DNA of 31,423 bases from Clostridium sp. CAG:221 (GCA_000435835.1 FR883387.1:1-31423), one strand, 5' to 3'; positions 1 to 8,023 are shown, counted from the stretch's first letter. Notes: generated from the sequence alone by a model not told the origin. Made by a program: numbers and translations.

Positions 1-123
1 TTATCAATTACTAAGGAAATTATAGAGAGAAATAATGGTAGCATAAGTGTAAAAAGCAATGATTCTTTTACAGAATTTAAAATAAAGATTCCTAAAATAT
101 CAAATAAGTTGGCAATTATATAA
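1..123 (+). CDS. AgrC-like sensor histidine kinase, 3' end only (partial)
   Basis: The window opens inside a gene; only the last 40 codons and the TAA stop are present. The residues (LSITKEIIERNNGSISV...) are the end of a GHKL ATPase domain, just after the G-box. Bases 1-95 match 2176-2270, the end of the complete kinase downstream, with five differences that I can count. The proteins then diverge over the last nine residues here (ISNKLAII-type tail against REI). This is therefore a second, closely related peptide-sensing kinase or a recently duplicated copy. It is followed at once by a strong terminator, so it ends its own transcription unit. Whether an agrB/agrD pair precedes it cannot be seen. 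Confidence 0.85.
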   Translation, partial: LSITKEIIERNNGSISVKSNDSFTEFKIKIPKISNKLAII

Positions 124-174
124 GCATAATAAAGGAGGTATGAAAAATACCTCCTTTATTATGCTTATATTAAT
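118..174 (+). terminator. Long perfect hairpin terminator after the partial kinase
   Basis: A perfect 23-base inverted repeat pairs 118-140 with 148-170 around a short A-rich loop; the closing part is GGAGGTA/TACCTCC. The stem begins on the stop codon of the partial kinase. It is AU-rich outside and GC-rich near the loop and is followed by a weak U tract. The left arm contains AAAGGAGG, which mimics a ribosome site, but no start codon follows it. Confidence 0.75.
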
Positions 175-320
175 TTTAAAAGGAATATGCTGTGGATATT
201 TGTAGTTTTTTTTACTTTTTATAAAAATAAAAAAAAAAAATTAAAATATATGGTATTATTTATCAATATATGATATAGTTACTAGGTAAATATGTAATAA
301 ATGAGTCAATATGGTCTATT
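171..320 (+). promoter_or_regulatory. agrB leader region, probable promoter
   Basis: This 150-base gap between the terminator and agrB is extremely A/T-rich, with a long A run at about 230-242. An extended -10 element (TG-G-TATTAT) lies at 251-259, with no convincing -35 box, and a second TG-A-TATAGT lies at 271-279. Such a promoter would be weak or activator-dependent. I see no clear paired repeats for a LytTR regulator here. Confidence 0.35.
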
Positions 321-875
321 ATGGTAAAAAAAATAACGAAATTAGTTGTAAATGATTTATCCAAATATGCAAATTACAATACTGATCAGAAAGAACAAAT
401 AGAGTATAGTTTAGCTATAATTATCTATGAGTTAATAAAATTTATTTTTCTATTGTTAAGTTTATATTTTTTAGGATTTTTCAAAGAAGGATTAGTAGTA
501 TTAATTTCAATGATAATATCCAAGCCTTTTATAGGAGGATATCATGAAGATAGTCAAATAAAATGTTTTTTTGCAACATTTCTAATAGTATTTAGTTTAA
601 TTTTATTAGAGAGAAATATGGAATTAAATATTATGGCTATTTTAATATTAAATTTATTTAGTATATTTTGTGTATATCATAAAGCTCCTATAATTAATGA
701 TAAAATGCCATTAACTAAAGAAAAGCTTATAAAGAGAAATAGAAGAATTGGTTTAATAAGTATATCATTATTAGGATTGATATCAATTGTTATTTGTAAT
801 AGTACAAAATATGGAGAGCTTATATGCTTAACCAATGTTGTACAAACTATGTTAATGTTCAATAAACGTAAATGA
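321..875 (+). CDS. agrB: AgrB-type membrane peptidase, processes the AgrD signal peptide
   Basis: This is an AgrB family membrane cysteine endopeptidase of 184 residues, close to the usual family length of about 190. AgrB cuts the C-terminal tail from AgrD and forms the cyclic peptide intermediate. The catalytic pair is visible in GGYHEDSQIKC: His75 and Cys82, seven residues apart as in the Staphylococcus aureus enzyme. The conserved basic stretch after the Pro-Leu motif (MPLTKEKLIKRNRR) is also present. Hydrophobic segments lie at about residues 31-52, 55-70, 83-97, 103-115 and 142-160. Upstream in-frame codons hold no ATG, GTG or TTG before a stop, so 321 is the start, although no good ribosome site precedes it. 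agrD begins 16 bases after the stop, so the two genes are co-transcribed. Confidence 0.93.
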   Translation: MVKKITKLVVNDLSKYANYNTDQKEQIEYSLAIIIYELIKFIFLLLSLYFLGFFKEGLVVLISMIISKPFIGGYHEDSQIKCFFATFLIVFSLILLERNMELNIMAILILNLFSIFCVYHKAPIINDKMPLTKEKLIKRNRRIGLISISLLGLISIVICNSTKYGELICLTNVVQTMLMFNKRK

Positions 876-891
876 AAGAGGTGGAGTTAGA

Positions 892-1014
892 ATGAAAAAA
901 ATGTTAGCAGGTTGTTTATTATGCCTTTCAGCAGTGTTTGTAAATTTAGGAACAGCATCTGCATTAATGATAGGGGCAGAAGAAATGCCAGAATCAATGA
1001 AGAAATTAAGATAA
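892..1014 (+). CDS. agrD: AgrD-like signal peptide precursor with serine at the ring position
   Basis: This 40-codon gene sits between agrB and the kinase, behind a strong AGGTGGAG ribosome site at 879-886. It has the AgrD plan: a basic start (MKK), a hydrophobic leader to about residue 20, a short core, then an acidic/basic tail (AEEMPESMKKLR) with the conserved proline. In S. aureus AgrD the ring cysteine lies ten residues before that proline. Here the residue ten before Pro33 is Ser23, giving a possible five-residue ring S-A-L-M-I. The only cysteines, Cys8 and Cys11, are in the leader. By analogy with the serine-containing AgrD of Staphylococcus intermedius, the mature signal may be a lactone instead of a thiolactone. 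Gene identity is firm from context; the mature peptide is inference. Confidence 0.85.
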   Translation: MKKMLAGCLLCLSAVFVNLGTASALMIGAEEMPESMKKLR

Positions 1015-1026
1015 TTAGGAGAAAAA

Positions 1027-2283
1027 GTGATCATCAATATATCAGACTCAATTAATAGCATATTACAAAGCATTATGTTTATTTATGTTTCAAATTACTG
1101 TAGTAAAACTAAAAGAAGCATAATAAGTATGGTAACTTGGATAGTAATTTTGTGGGGAGTAATACAGGGAATTACACTAATTGTAGGTAATTCAAGTTTA
1201 GGCTCTATATTTATCCATTTAATAATATTAATTTCTGGAGCCATAATATTTAAAGAAGAACCTTTAGATGCTATGATAGGATTTAGTATAGTCTATTTAT
1301 TAATTGGAATAGTTATGATATTAAGTTCAAATATTTATTTAGGATATATGGTAAGTAAAATTTCAGAAAAATATATGGAAATAGGAATGCTTATATTTAT
1401 GTATTTTCCACAATACATACTATTTACTATTATATTATACAATATGAATTTTATAAATTCTACGTATAAAGTTATTAAAAGTAAAAGTGTATCAATAGTA
1501 TCATTAATTATAGTTACTGTGTTAATTGATTTTATAGTATCATTTAATGGATTAGCATATGATATGGATAATCCTTTATTTAAAGAATTCTTATTTATAT
1601 TTTTAGGATTTTTTATGATAGGAATAACTATATATTTTTCAAATATTGAAAAAAAATCTAATCAAGTTTTAATTGCCAATAGTTTTTTAGAAAAAAAGAA
1701 TGAAGAACTTAAAAAAATTAAGCATGATTATGGTTCACAAATATCATATTTATATGGATTACATTTAATGAAGAAATATGATAAATTAGGAGATGCACTT
1801 AAAAATATTATAAATGATAATAGTGCTATTTCTTCAGAAGTAGATGTAATAAATAAACCAAATTCTAGTATAGCAGATATTGTTTATGGAATAGAACATA
1901 AGGGAATAAATATTATTATAAATGATGAAATAAATTTTGATGATGTAAATATTTCTGAAATTGATTATCAAAGAGTTATTTCTAATATATTAAGAAATGC
2001 AGTTACAGCACTAGATGGCAAAGGTATAATAGAAATAACAACATATTATGCTATAAGATCTGTTATAGTAAAAATAAAAAATAATGGACCTAAAATTGAT
2101 GAATCTATAATAGATAAAATTTTTGATACTGGATTTACTACAAAAGAAAATCAAAATAAAGAAAATGGATTTGGATTATCAATTACTAAGGAAATTATAG
2201 AGAGAAATAATGGCAACATAAGTGTAAAGAGCAATGATTCCTTTACAGAATTTAAAATAAAGTTTCCTAAGAGAGAAATTTGA
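1027..2283 (+). CDS. agrC: AgrC-like sensor histidine kinase (GHKL type)
   Basis: The protein has 418 residues: about six hydrophobic membrane segments over residues 1-205, then a cytoplasmic kinase. The region KKIKHDYGSQ places the phosphorylated histidine at His233. The N-box is ISNILRNAVTAL (Asn324) and the G-box is ENGFGLSI at about 379-386. This layout is typical of AgrC/ComD-type receptors for cyclic or linear peptides. The start is GTG at 1027, five bases after AGGAG at 1017-1021 and 12 bases after agrD ends, so it is the third gene of the cassette. The autoinducer made by AgrB/AgrD is the likely ligand. No response regulator follows, unlike the classical agrBDCA order. The final 95 or so bases are nearly identical to the partial kinase at the left edge. 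Confidence 0.9.
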   Translation: MIINISDSINSILQSIMFIYVSNYCSKTKRSIISMVTWIVILWGVIQGITLIVGNSSLGSIFIHLIILISGAIIFKEEPLDAMIGFSIVYLLIGIVMILSSNIYLGYMVSKISEKYMEIGMLIFMYFPQYILFTIILYNMNFINSTYKVIKSKSVSIVSLIIVTVLIDFIVSFNGLAYDMDNPLFKEFLFIFLGFFMIGITIYFSNIEKKSNQVLIANSFLEKKNEELKKIKHDYGSQISYLYGLHLMKKYDKLGDALKNIINDNSAISSEVDVINKPNSSIADIVYGIEHKGINIIINDEINFDDVNISEIDYQRVISNILRNAVTALDGKGIIEITTYYAIRSVIVKIKNNGPKIDESIIDKIFDTGFTTKENQNKENGFGLSITKEIIERNNGNISVKSNDSFTEFKIKFPKREI

Positions 2284-2307
2284 AGCAATATAAATAAATT
2301 TTTACGA

Positions 2308-2337
2308 AAAGAGGTGTTTAAGACATCTCTTTTTTTC
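2308..2337 (+). terminator. Terminator of the agr cassette
   Basis: AAAGAGGTGT at 2308-2317 pairs with ACATCTCTTT at 2323-2332 (one G-U pair) and runs into TTTT. This is a standard intrinsic terminator 25 bases after the kinase stop. Confidence 0.85.
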
Positions 2338-2408
2338 TTGAACTTTTAATAAATAATTAATTTATAATTTGGAGATAAATAAAAAAGAAGTAATTTTGTA
2401 ATATAAAG

Positions 2409-2437
2409 TTGATATTCATAAGAAAAAAATGTAAAAT
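2409..2437 (+). promoter_or_regulatory. Sigma-A promoter for the DUF896-hprK-M18 unit
   Basis: TTGATA at 2409-2414, a spacer of exactly 17 bases, then TAAAAT at 2432-2437. The next gene begins at 2474 behind an AAAGGAA ribosome site. Confidence 0.75.
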
Positions 2438-2473
2438 AATCATAAGAAGCTAATTACGAAAGGAAATGTTAAA

Positions 2474-2671
2474 ATGGATTATACAAATGCAAAAATAGAT
2501 GTAATAACAGCTAGGATAAATGAATTATATAAAAAAAGCAAGGAAGAAGGATTAAATGAAGCTGAAAAAGAAGAACAAGCTCATTTAAGAAGAATTTATA
2601 TAGACAGAGTTAAGGCAAACTTTAGAAGTCAACTTGCAGGAATAGAACCAAAAAATAAGCAAAAAAAATAA
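2474..2671 (+). CDS. DUF896 (YnzC-like) small protein
   Basis: This 65-residue charged protein has the DUF896 pattern: ARINELYKKSKEEGLNEAEK (residues 13-32), then EEQAHLRRIYIDRVKANFRSQL. Bacillus subtilis YnzC, a family member, is a short helical-hairpin protein of unclear role, encoded in an SOS-controlled operon in that species. Here the neighbour is hprK, which starts 13 bases later, so co-transcription is likely and an SOS link is not supported. There is no signal peptide or membrane segment; the protein is cytosolic. The lysine-rich tail (NKQKK) is slightly longer than in many family members. Confidence 0.85.
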   Translation: MDYTNAKIDVITARINELYKKSKEEGLNEAEKEEQAHLRRIYIDRVKANFRSQLAGIEPKNKQKK

Positions 2672-2684
2672 AGGGTGATAAATA

Positions 2685-3602
2685 TTGTCAGTTACAGTAG
2701 AAACATTAATTAAAGATTTTGATTTGGAAGTACTAGTTGAAGGTGAAAAAGGTGTAGAGATTACTGTTAATGATATAAATAGGCCAGGGCTTCAATTGGC
2801 TGGATTCTATAACTACTTTGCTCCTGAAAGATTACAAGTTGTTGGTAAGGCTGAGTGGAGTTTTATTGGGGATATGAGTAGAGAGTTAAGAAGAAAAAGA
2901 GTGGATAAATACTTTAGTTTTAATTCTAAATGTGTTGTAATAACAAGAGGATTAGAGCCACATGAAGAATTTATAAAGGCTGCCAAGAAAAATAAAACTT
3001 GGTTATTAAGAACAACATCAGTTACTACCAGCTTTATAAGTAAGATGACTATATATTTATCAGATAAATTTGCACCACAAACTAGATTACATGGTGTTCT
3101 TGTAGATGTATACGGCATAGGTATACTAATTACAGGTGAAAGTGGCATTGGTAAAAGTGAGACAGCTTTAGAACTAATTAAAAGAGGACATAGACTTGTA
3201 ACTGATGATGCTGTTGATATTAAAGAAATTGATGGAGAACTTATTGGGACATCTCCGAAAATTACTATTGGAATGCTTGAAGTGAGAGGAATTGGAATAA
3301 TTGACATCACTGCACTATATGGATTGAGTTCAGTGCAAGAGTCTAAGGGTATAAATCTTGTTATGCATTTTGAGCATTGGAAGGATAATGGTGATTATGA
3401 TAGACTTGGAATTAATCAAGATACTCAAGAAATATTAGGCGTTAATGTTAGAAAGCTTAGAGTACCAGTAAGACCTGGTAGAAATATTGCAGTAATTATT
3501 GAGGCAGCAGCAGTAAATTATAGACATTCTTTAATGTCAGATATAAGTGCTGTTGATATTATAGAAAGAAGGATGGAAAATCTGACTTCAGAAGATAATT
3601 AG
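2685..3602 (+). CDS. hprK: HPr kinase/phosphorylase
   Basis: HprK phosphorylates and dephosphorylates HPr on Ser46, controlling carbon catabolite repression through CcpA. The 305-residue length is typical. The N-terminal domain leads to a conserved RLHGVLVDVYGIGILITG stretch (His136), the Walker A motif GESGIGKS at 151-158, and the HprK signature EVRGIGIIDI at about 199-208 followed by LYG. A conserved C-terminal segment contains VPVRPGRN at about 260-267. Translation starts at TTG (2685), supported by GGGTGAT at 2673-2679; no better start lies nearby. The gene sits between the DUF896 gene and an M18 aminopeptidase, the latter only 12 bases away, so the three probably form one transcript from the promoter at 2409. 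Confidence 0.96.
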   Translation: MSVTVETLIKDFDLEVLVEGEKGVEITVNDINRPGLQLAGFYNYFAPERLQVVGKAEWSFIGDMSRELRRKRVDKYFSFNSKCVVITRGLEPHEEFIKAAKKNKTWLLRTTSVTTSFISKMTIYLSDKFAPQTRLHGVLVDVYGIGILITGESGIGKSETALELIKRGHRLVTDDAVDIKEIDGELIGTSPKITIGMLEVRGIGIIDITALYGLSSVQESKGINLVMHFEHWKDNGDYDRLGINQDTQEILGVNVRKLRVPVRPGRNIAVIIEAAAVNYRHSLMSDISAVDIIERRMENLTSEDN

Positions 3603-3614
3603 GAGGATGAGAAT

Positions 3615-4997
3615 ATGGGCAGTAAAAAAAATGCGTGGTTAAAATTTGATGATGCTAAAAAACAAGAAATTTTTCATTTTTGTGAAGGATATAAGAAATA
3701 TATATCAGATTGTAAAACAGAAAGAGAATCAATTAAAGAAGCTATTTCTTTAGCAGAAGCAAAAGGATATAGAGATTTAAAGAATGTTATATCTACTGGA
3801 GAATCTCTAAAAGCAGGAGATAAAGTATATTATAACAACATGGATAAATCTTTAGCTTTATTCTTAATAGGAAGCGAAAGCATTGAAAGTGGTATGAGAA
3901 TTATAGGTTCCCACGTAGATTCACCTAGATTGGATTTAAAACCAAATCCATTATATGAAGATAGTGAATTATCTTTAATGGAAACTCACTACTACGGTGG
4001 AGTTAAGAAATATCAATGGGTAACAATACCTTTAGCTTTACACGGTGTAGTAGTTAAAAAAGATGGTACAAAAATAGACGTGGTAGTTGGAGAAGAAGAA
4101 ACTGATCCAGTTGTTATGGTTTCTGATTTGTTAGTACATTTAGCATCAGAGCAACAGCAAAAGAAAGCTACAGAAGTTATTGCTGGAGAAGATTTAAATA
4201 TCTTAGTTGGTAGCATGCCTTTAGAAGGTGAAGAAAAAGAAGCTGTTAAGGCAAATATATTAAAATTATTAAAAGAAAAATATGATTTCGAAGAAGAAGA
4301 TTTCATGTCAGCTGAAATAGAAATTGTTCCAGCAGGAAAAGCAAGAGATTTAGGATTAGATAGAAGCATGGTTGCTGGATATGGACATGATGATAGAATT
4401 TGTGCATATACTTCTCTATTAGCTTTATTAGAAACTGAAAGTGTTAAAAAGACTTCAGTGGTATTATTAGTAGATAAAGAAGAAGTAGGAAGCATAGGAG
4501 CTACAGGAATGCAATCAAGATTCTTTGAAAATGCAGTAGCAGAATTAATGGACAGAGTAGGAGAGTATTCTGAACTTAAATTAAGAAGAGCATTAGCTAA
4601 TTCTAAAATGCTTTCTTCAGATGTTACAGCAGCTTTTGATCCCAATTATGCAGGAGCATATGAAAAGAAAAACTCTGCATTCTTTGGTAAGGGATTAGCT
4701 TTTGCTAAATATACTGGAGCAAGAGGAAAAAGTGGATGTAATGATGCCAATGCAGAATTTGTTGCATGGCTTAGAAATGTAATGGATGAAAGTGATGTTT
4801 CATATCAAATGGCTGAATTAGGTAAGGTTGACCAAGGAGGCGGCGGTACTATTGCTTATATATTAGCTGAGTACGGTATGGAAGTAATTGATTGTGGTGT
4901 TGCTCTTCAAAATATGCATGCACCATGGGAAGTTGCAAGCAAAGTAGACATCTATGAAACAATGAGAGGATACAAAGCCTTCCTTATAGCAGAATAA
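3615..4997 (+). CDS. M18 family zinc aminopeptidase (aspartyl aminopeptidase type)
   Basis: A 460-residue cytosolic metallo-aminopeptidase of family M18, which removes N-terminal residues, often acidic ones, from peptides. Metal-binding motifs are visible: GSHVDSPRLDLKPNP (His100, Asp102), GHDDRICAY (Asp259/260), VDKEEVGSIGATGMQ (catalytic Glu289, ligand Glu290) and the final NMHAPWEV (His434). The DQGGGGTI loop at about 406-413 is typical. The ribosome site AGGAGG at 3601-3606 lies immediately after the hprK stop, so the genes are translationally adjacent. A strong terminator follows at 5005-5034. The exact substrate preference (Asp/Glu or Leu) cannot be told from sequence. Confidence 0.93.
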   Translation: MGSKKNAWLKFDDAKKQEIFHFCEGYKKYISDCKTERESIKEAISLAEAKGYRDLKNVISTGESLKAGDKVYYNNMDKSLALFLIGSESIESGMRIIGSHVDSPRLDLKPNPLYEDSELSLMETHYYGGVKKYQWVTIPLALHGVVVKKDGTKIDVVVGEEETDPVVMVSDLLVHLASEQQQKKATEVIAGEDLNILVGSMPLEGEEKEAVKANILKLLKEKYDFEEEDFMSAEIEIVPAGKARDLGLDRSMVAGYGHDDRICAYTSLLALLETESVKKTSVVLLVDKEEVGSIGATGMQSRFFENAVAELMDRVGEYSELKLRRALANSKMLSSDVTAAFDPNYAGAYEKKNSAFFGKGLAFAKYTGARGKSGCNDANAEFVAWLRNVMDESDVSYQMAELGKVDQGGGGTIAYILAEYGMEVIDCGVALQNMHAPWEVASKVDIYETMRGYKAFLIAE

Positions 4998-5004
4998 TAT
5001 AAAA

Positions 5005-5034
5005 AAAGAAATAGCAAATGCTATTTCTTTTTTT
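5005..5034 (+). terminator. Terminator after the M18 aminopeptidase
   Basis: AAAGAAATAGC (5005-5015) pairs perfectly with GCTATTTCTTT (5020-5030) around AAAT and continues into a T tract. Confidence 0.88.
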
Positions 5035-5149
5035 ATTATGAATGATGAATTAAGGATGAAACACAAAGTGTTTCTAAAAATATTTTTTAAACTCCCTTAA
5101 GGAGTTTATTCCACAATTCATCATTCAACAATTCATAATTCATAATTAA
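5035..5149. repeat. Structured intergenic repeat, copy 1
   Basis: A roughly 115-base element with nested inverted repeats. The outer arms GAATGATGAATT (5040-5051) and AATTCATCATTC (5115-5126) are perfect complements. Inside are two hairpins: GAAACAC-AAA-GTGTTTC (5058-5074) and AAACTCC-CTTAA-GGAGTTT (5089-5107). A tail of AATTCAT/AATTA direct repeats runs to 5149 and touches the stop codon of the minus-strand PHP gene. Copy 2 (15784-15913) has the same parts in inverted order. It encodes no protein that I can see. Confidence 0.8.
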
Positions 5150-5977
5150 CTAAGCTTTAAGCTTAGTTAAAAACTTAGTAAGCCATTCTTCATCCATTTC
5201 CATTGAGCCTAATGAACCATGTTTAAGGTCGTCTTCTCCACCGTGAGAGTCTGAGCCGCAGCTAGTGATAAGGTTATGTTCTTTAGCATAGCTTAAGAAT
5301 TTTTCTGTATCCTCTTCAGAGTTCATAGGATATATTCCTTCAAGACCATCAAAGCCAAGGGCTAATACATCTTGGAAAGAGCTTTTCTTTAGTAGTACAG
5401 GGTGAGCTAAAACTACTATAGCACCATGTTTCTTTAAAAGTTCTACACCTTCTTTAGTATCTATTTGCACACTAGGAATGTAAGCAGGACAATCATTTCC
5501 AATGAAATGCTCAAAGATATATTCCTTATCATAGTTGTACCCTGCATCCATTATAGCTTTTGCTATATGAGGTCTTGCTATGGTATCTTTACCATTTTTC
5601 ATAATAGATTCAAGAGTTATATGAATATCATGGAATTTTGCCAGGTTTTCTACTATCTTTTTAGCTCTTTCAATTCTCTTTGTCTTTATTGAGTTTAAGA
5701 AATCATTTAAATCCTTATCTTTATATCCATCGCCTTTAAAGAAGCCTAAAACGTGAACAGATTCCTTGTTAAAATAAGTAGATAACTCAATACCAGGAAT
5801 GAAGGTTATTTCAAGGCCTTTAGCAGCGTCTAAGGCTTCTTCTATACCAGAAACAGTATCATGGTCAGTAAGTGCTAAGTATTTTACATTAGCGGCCTTA
5901 GCTCTTTTAACAACTTCTGTAGGTGAAGATGTTCCATCAGAAGCAGTAGAATGTGTATGTAAATCGCATATTGTCAT
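5150..5977 (-). CDS. PHP-domain metal-dependent phosphoesterase
   Basis: This 275-residue protein is a stand-alone PHP domain of the type related to the 5' nucleotidase/exonuclease RNase AM (YciV). It has the full set of metal ligands: CDLHTHSTASDG (His7, His9, Asp14), LTDHDTVSG (Asp38, His39), GIELST (Glu64), VHVLGFF (His75), ARPHIA (His137), LAHP (His192) and GSDSHGG (Asp243, His245). Family members hydrolyse phosphodiesters or nucleoside 3',5'-bisphosphates; the substrate here is not determined. The start is supported by AAGGAGAAAG about nine bases upstream on the minus strand. It is divergent from the folate operon and is not part of it. The stop codon abuts the structured repeat at 5035-5149. 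Confidence 0.9.
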   Translation of the reverse strand: MTICDLHTHSTASDGTSSPTEVVKRAKAANVKYLALTDHDTVSGIEEALDAAKGLEITFIPGIELSTYFNKESVHVLGFFKGDGYKDKDLNDFLNSIKTKRIERAKKIVENLAKFHDIHITLESIMKNGKDTIARPHIAKAIMDAGYNYDKEYIFEHFIGNDCPAYIPSVQIDTKEGVELLKKHGAIVVLAHPVLLKKSSFQDVLALGFDGLEGIYPMNSEEDTEKFLSYAKEHNLITSCGSDSHGGEDDLKHGSLGSMEMDEEWLTKFLTKLKA

Positions 5978-6007
5978 AATTATTTCTTTCTCCTTTCAAC
6001 TAATAGT

Positions 6008-6036
6008 TTTTATTAAACAAGAACATATGATATAAT
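6008..6036 (+). promoter_or_regulatory. Probable promoter of the folate operon
   Basis: TATAAT at 6031-6036 is a perfect -10. Seventeen bases upstream lies TTTTAT, a poor -35. It gives a leader of about 50 bases before the pabA ribosome site AAGGAGG (6082-6088). No folate (THF) riboswitch fold is recognisable in this short leader. Confidence 0.5.
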
Positions 6037-6093
6037 TAATCAATAAATATTGTAGCACAATTTGTAAAACGATGCATAAAAAAGGAGGAAAAA

Positions 6094-6672
6094 ATGTTAT
6101 TAATGATAGATAACTATGACTCTTTTGTATATAATCTGGTAAGGTATTTTAAGGAGTTAGAGGAAGAAATAATAATTTATAGAAATGATAAAATTACTAT
6201 TCATGATATAGAGAATATGGATATAACAGGAATTGTCATTTCGCCAGGGCCAAAGGATCCTAAGCAAGCAGGAATTAGTCTTGAGATTTTAGAAAGATTT
6301 AAAGGGAAATTACCTATCTTAGGCATATGCCTTGGGCATCAATGTATTGGACATTATTTTGGTGGTAAAATTGTTAAAGGAAAGGTTCCTATGCATGGCA
6401 AGATAAGTGAAGTTGTCCATAATAATCAACATATATTTAAGGATGTTAAAAATCCATTAAAGGTTACAAGATATCATTCTTTAGAAATAGAAAATAGTAG
6501 CATACCAGCAGAATTAGAAGTAATATGCCAAACAGAGGATCAGGTAATAATGGCAGTAAAGCATAAGGATTATCCTATATATGGAGTACAATTCCATCCT
6601 GAAGCAGAACTGACAGAAGATGGACATAAAATATTAAAGAATTTTATTGATATAGTAAATAATTATAAATAG
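6094..6672 (+). CDS. pabA: Aminodeoxychorismate synthase, glutamine amidotransferase subunit
   Basis: A class I glutamine amidotransferase of 192 residues that supplies ammonia to PabB for 4-amino-4-deoxychorismate, the precursor of p-aminobenzoate. The catalytic triad is visible: Cys79 in GICLGHQ, His168 and Glu170 in GVQFHPEAE. The N-terminus MLLMIDNYDSFVYNLVRYF is the usual start for PabA/TrpG. The family is shared with anthranilate synthase component II, but the next genes are pabB and pabC, with no trp genes nearby, so folate synthesis is the main role; a dual role in tryptophan synthesis remains possible. AAGGAGG precedes the ATG. pabB follows after ten bases. Confidence 0.95.
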   Translation: MLLMIDNYDSFVYNLVRYFKELEEEIIIYRNDKITIHDIENMDITGIVISPGPKDPKQAGISLEILERFKGKLPILGICLGHQCIGHYFGGKIVKGKVPMHGKISEVVHNNQHIFKDVKNPLKVTRYHSLEIENSSIPAELEVICQTEDQVIMAVKHKDYPIYGVQFHPEAELTEDGHKILKNFIDIVNNYK

Positions 6673-6682
6673 GAGCTAAAAA

Positions 6683-8023
6683 ATGAACATACACTTAAAA
6701 GAAATAAAGCTAAGTTTAAATCCATGTGAAGTTTATGAAGCTTTTAGATATGAAAGAGATACTATTATTTTAGATAGTTCTAAAGAAGATGAAAAGTTAT
6801 CAAAATATTCATTTATAGGCTTAAATCCATATATGACTTTTTGTAGTTTCCAAAATGATGGATATATAGATGGAGTAAAAGTAAAAGGAAATCCTTTTAA
6901 AATACTAGAGGAATTATTAAAGAGAGATAAGATAGTAGAAAAAAGCAATATTCCTTTAATAGGGGGATGCATGGGATACATATCTTATGATACAGGAAGA
7001 ATAATTGAAGAGCTGCCAGATAGCAGTAGTGAAGATTTTAAAATTCCTGATATGAAGTTTGTTTTTTATAGAAATATCATTATATTTGATTTAATTGAGA
7101 ATAAGCAATATATATCATATTTTGCAGATGAAGAAAAAGCTGTACAAAATATCATTGAAAGAATAGAGCAAATAGAAGTAAGAGATGAAGAATTCAGTTA
7201 TAATAAAGAAGAAAAATTTATTTCTAATTTTACAAAAGAAGCATATAAAAAATCTATTACAAGGCTTAAGGACTATATAATAAGTGGAGATGTCTATATT
7301 GCCAATATGACACAAAGATTTTATTGTCATAATGAAGAAGACAGCTTTACCATTTATAAAAAGTTGAGAAAGATTAATAAGGCTCCTTTTTCAGCGTATT
7401 TAAATTTTAATGATTTTCAAATTATAAGTTCATCGCCAGAAAGATTCATTCAGATAAAAGAAAGAATTGCTCATACTAGGCCTATAAAGGGTACAAGGCC
7501 TAGAGGTAGTAGTGCAGGGGAAGATGAAAGAAATAAGCTTGAACTAATTAATAGCGAAAAGGATAAAGCAGAGTTATTAATGATTGTAGATTTGGAACGT
7601 AATGACTTTAGCAAGGTATGTAAGGCAGGTACAGTAAAGGTGAAAGAGCTATTTGCATTGGAAGAGTATGCAACAGTATTTCATCTTGTATCCACCATTG
7701 AAGGGGAACTAGAAGATAATATTTCAGCAGTAAAGGTAATGGAGGAATGCTTCCCTGGAGGATCTATCACAGGAGCACCAAAAATAAGGGCTATGGAGAT
7801 AATTGAGGAGCTAGAAGGTTTAAAAAGAAACATATATACAGGAGCCATAGGATACTTTGATTTTAGGGGCAATAGTGATTTTAATATAGCTATAAGGACA
7901 ATATTAAAGAAAGATAATAAGGCATATTTTGGTGTTGGTGGAGGAATAACTTATGAATCCATTGAGGAAGACGAATATCTAGAAACATTGGATAAAGCAA
8001 AAGCATTAATGAAGGTGTTATAA
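6683..8023 (+). CDS. pabB: Aminodeoxychorismate synthase component I
   Basis: A chorismate-binding enzyme of 446 residues that joins ammonia to chorismate. It carries SSPERF (249-254), HTRPIKGTRPRG with the catalytic lysine (Lys269) that distinguishes PabB from anthranilate synthase (alanine at that position), the metal-binding VDLERND (about 302-308), FPGGSITGAPK (357-367) and the C-terminal GVGGGITYES. The N-terminal domain is complete (residues 1-170). Its stop codon overlaps the pabC start by one base (TAATG), so translation is coupled. It partners with PabA just upstream. Confidence 0.95.
   Translation: MNIHLKEIKLSLNPCEVYEAFRYERDTIILDSSKEDEKLSKYSFIGLNPYMTFCSFQNDGYIDGVKVKGNPFKILEELLKRDKIVEKSNIPLIGGCMGYISYDTGRIIEELPDSSSEDFKIPDMKFVFYRNIIIFDLIENKQYISYFADEEKAVQNIIERIEQIEVRDEEFSYNKEEKFISNFTKEAYKKSITRLKDYIISGDVYIANMTQRFYCHNEEDSFTIYKKLRKINKAPFSAYLNFNDFQIISSSPERFIQIKERIAHTRPIKGTRPRGSSAGEDERNKLELINSEKDKAELLMIVDLERNDFSKVCKAGTVKVKELFALEEYATVFHLVSTIEGELEDNISAVKVMEECFPGGSITGAPKIRAMEIIEELEGLKRNIYTGAIGYFDFRGNSDFNIAIRTILKKDNKAYFGVGGGITYESIEEDEYLETLDKAKALMKVL

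Noticed and set aside
131..141. AAAGGAGGTA as a ribosome-binding site for a small gene
   Set aside because: It is the left arm of a perfect terminator stem and no start codon follows at a suitable distance.
200..300. A-rich tract as a replication origin or attachment site
   Set aside because: No DnaA boxes, iterons, integrase or tRNA end are present; it is ordinary promoter-proximal AT-rich DNA.
2813..3310. Minus-strand frame opposite hprK
   Set aside because: It mirrors the conserved HprK codons and shows no domain or translation signals.
4013..4645. Long open frame on the minus strand opposite the M18 aminopeptidase
   Set aside because: It lies wholly inside a clear gene, has no ribosome site, and has a low-complexity Ser/Thr/Ala composition typical of antisense translation.
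5978..6093. Tetrahydrofolate riboswitch before the folate operon
   Set aside because: The leader is too short and AT-rich, and no conserved multi-helix fold is recognisable.
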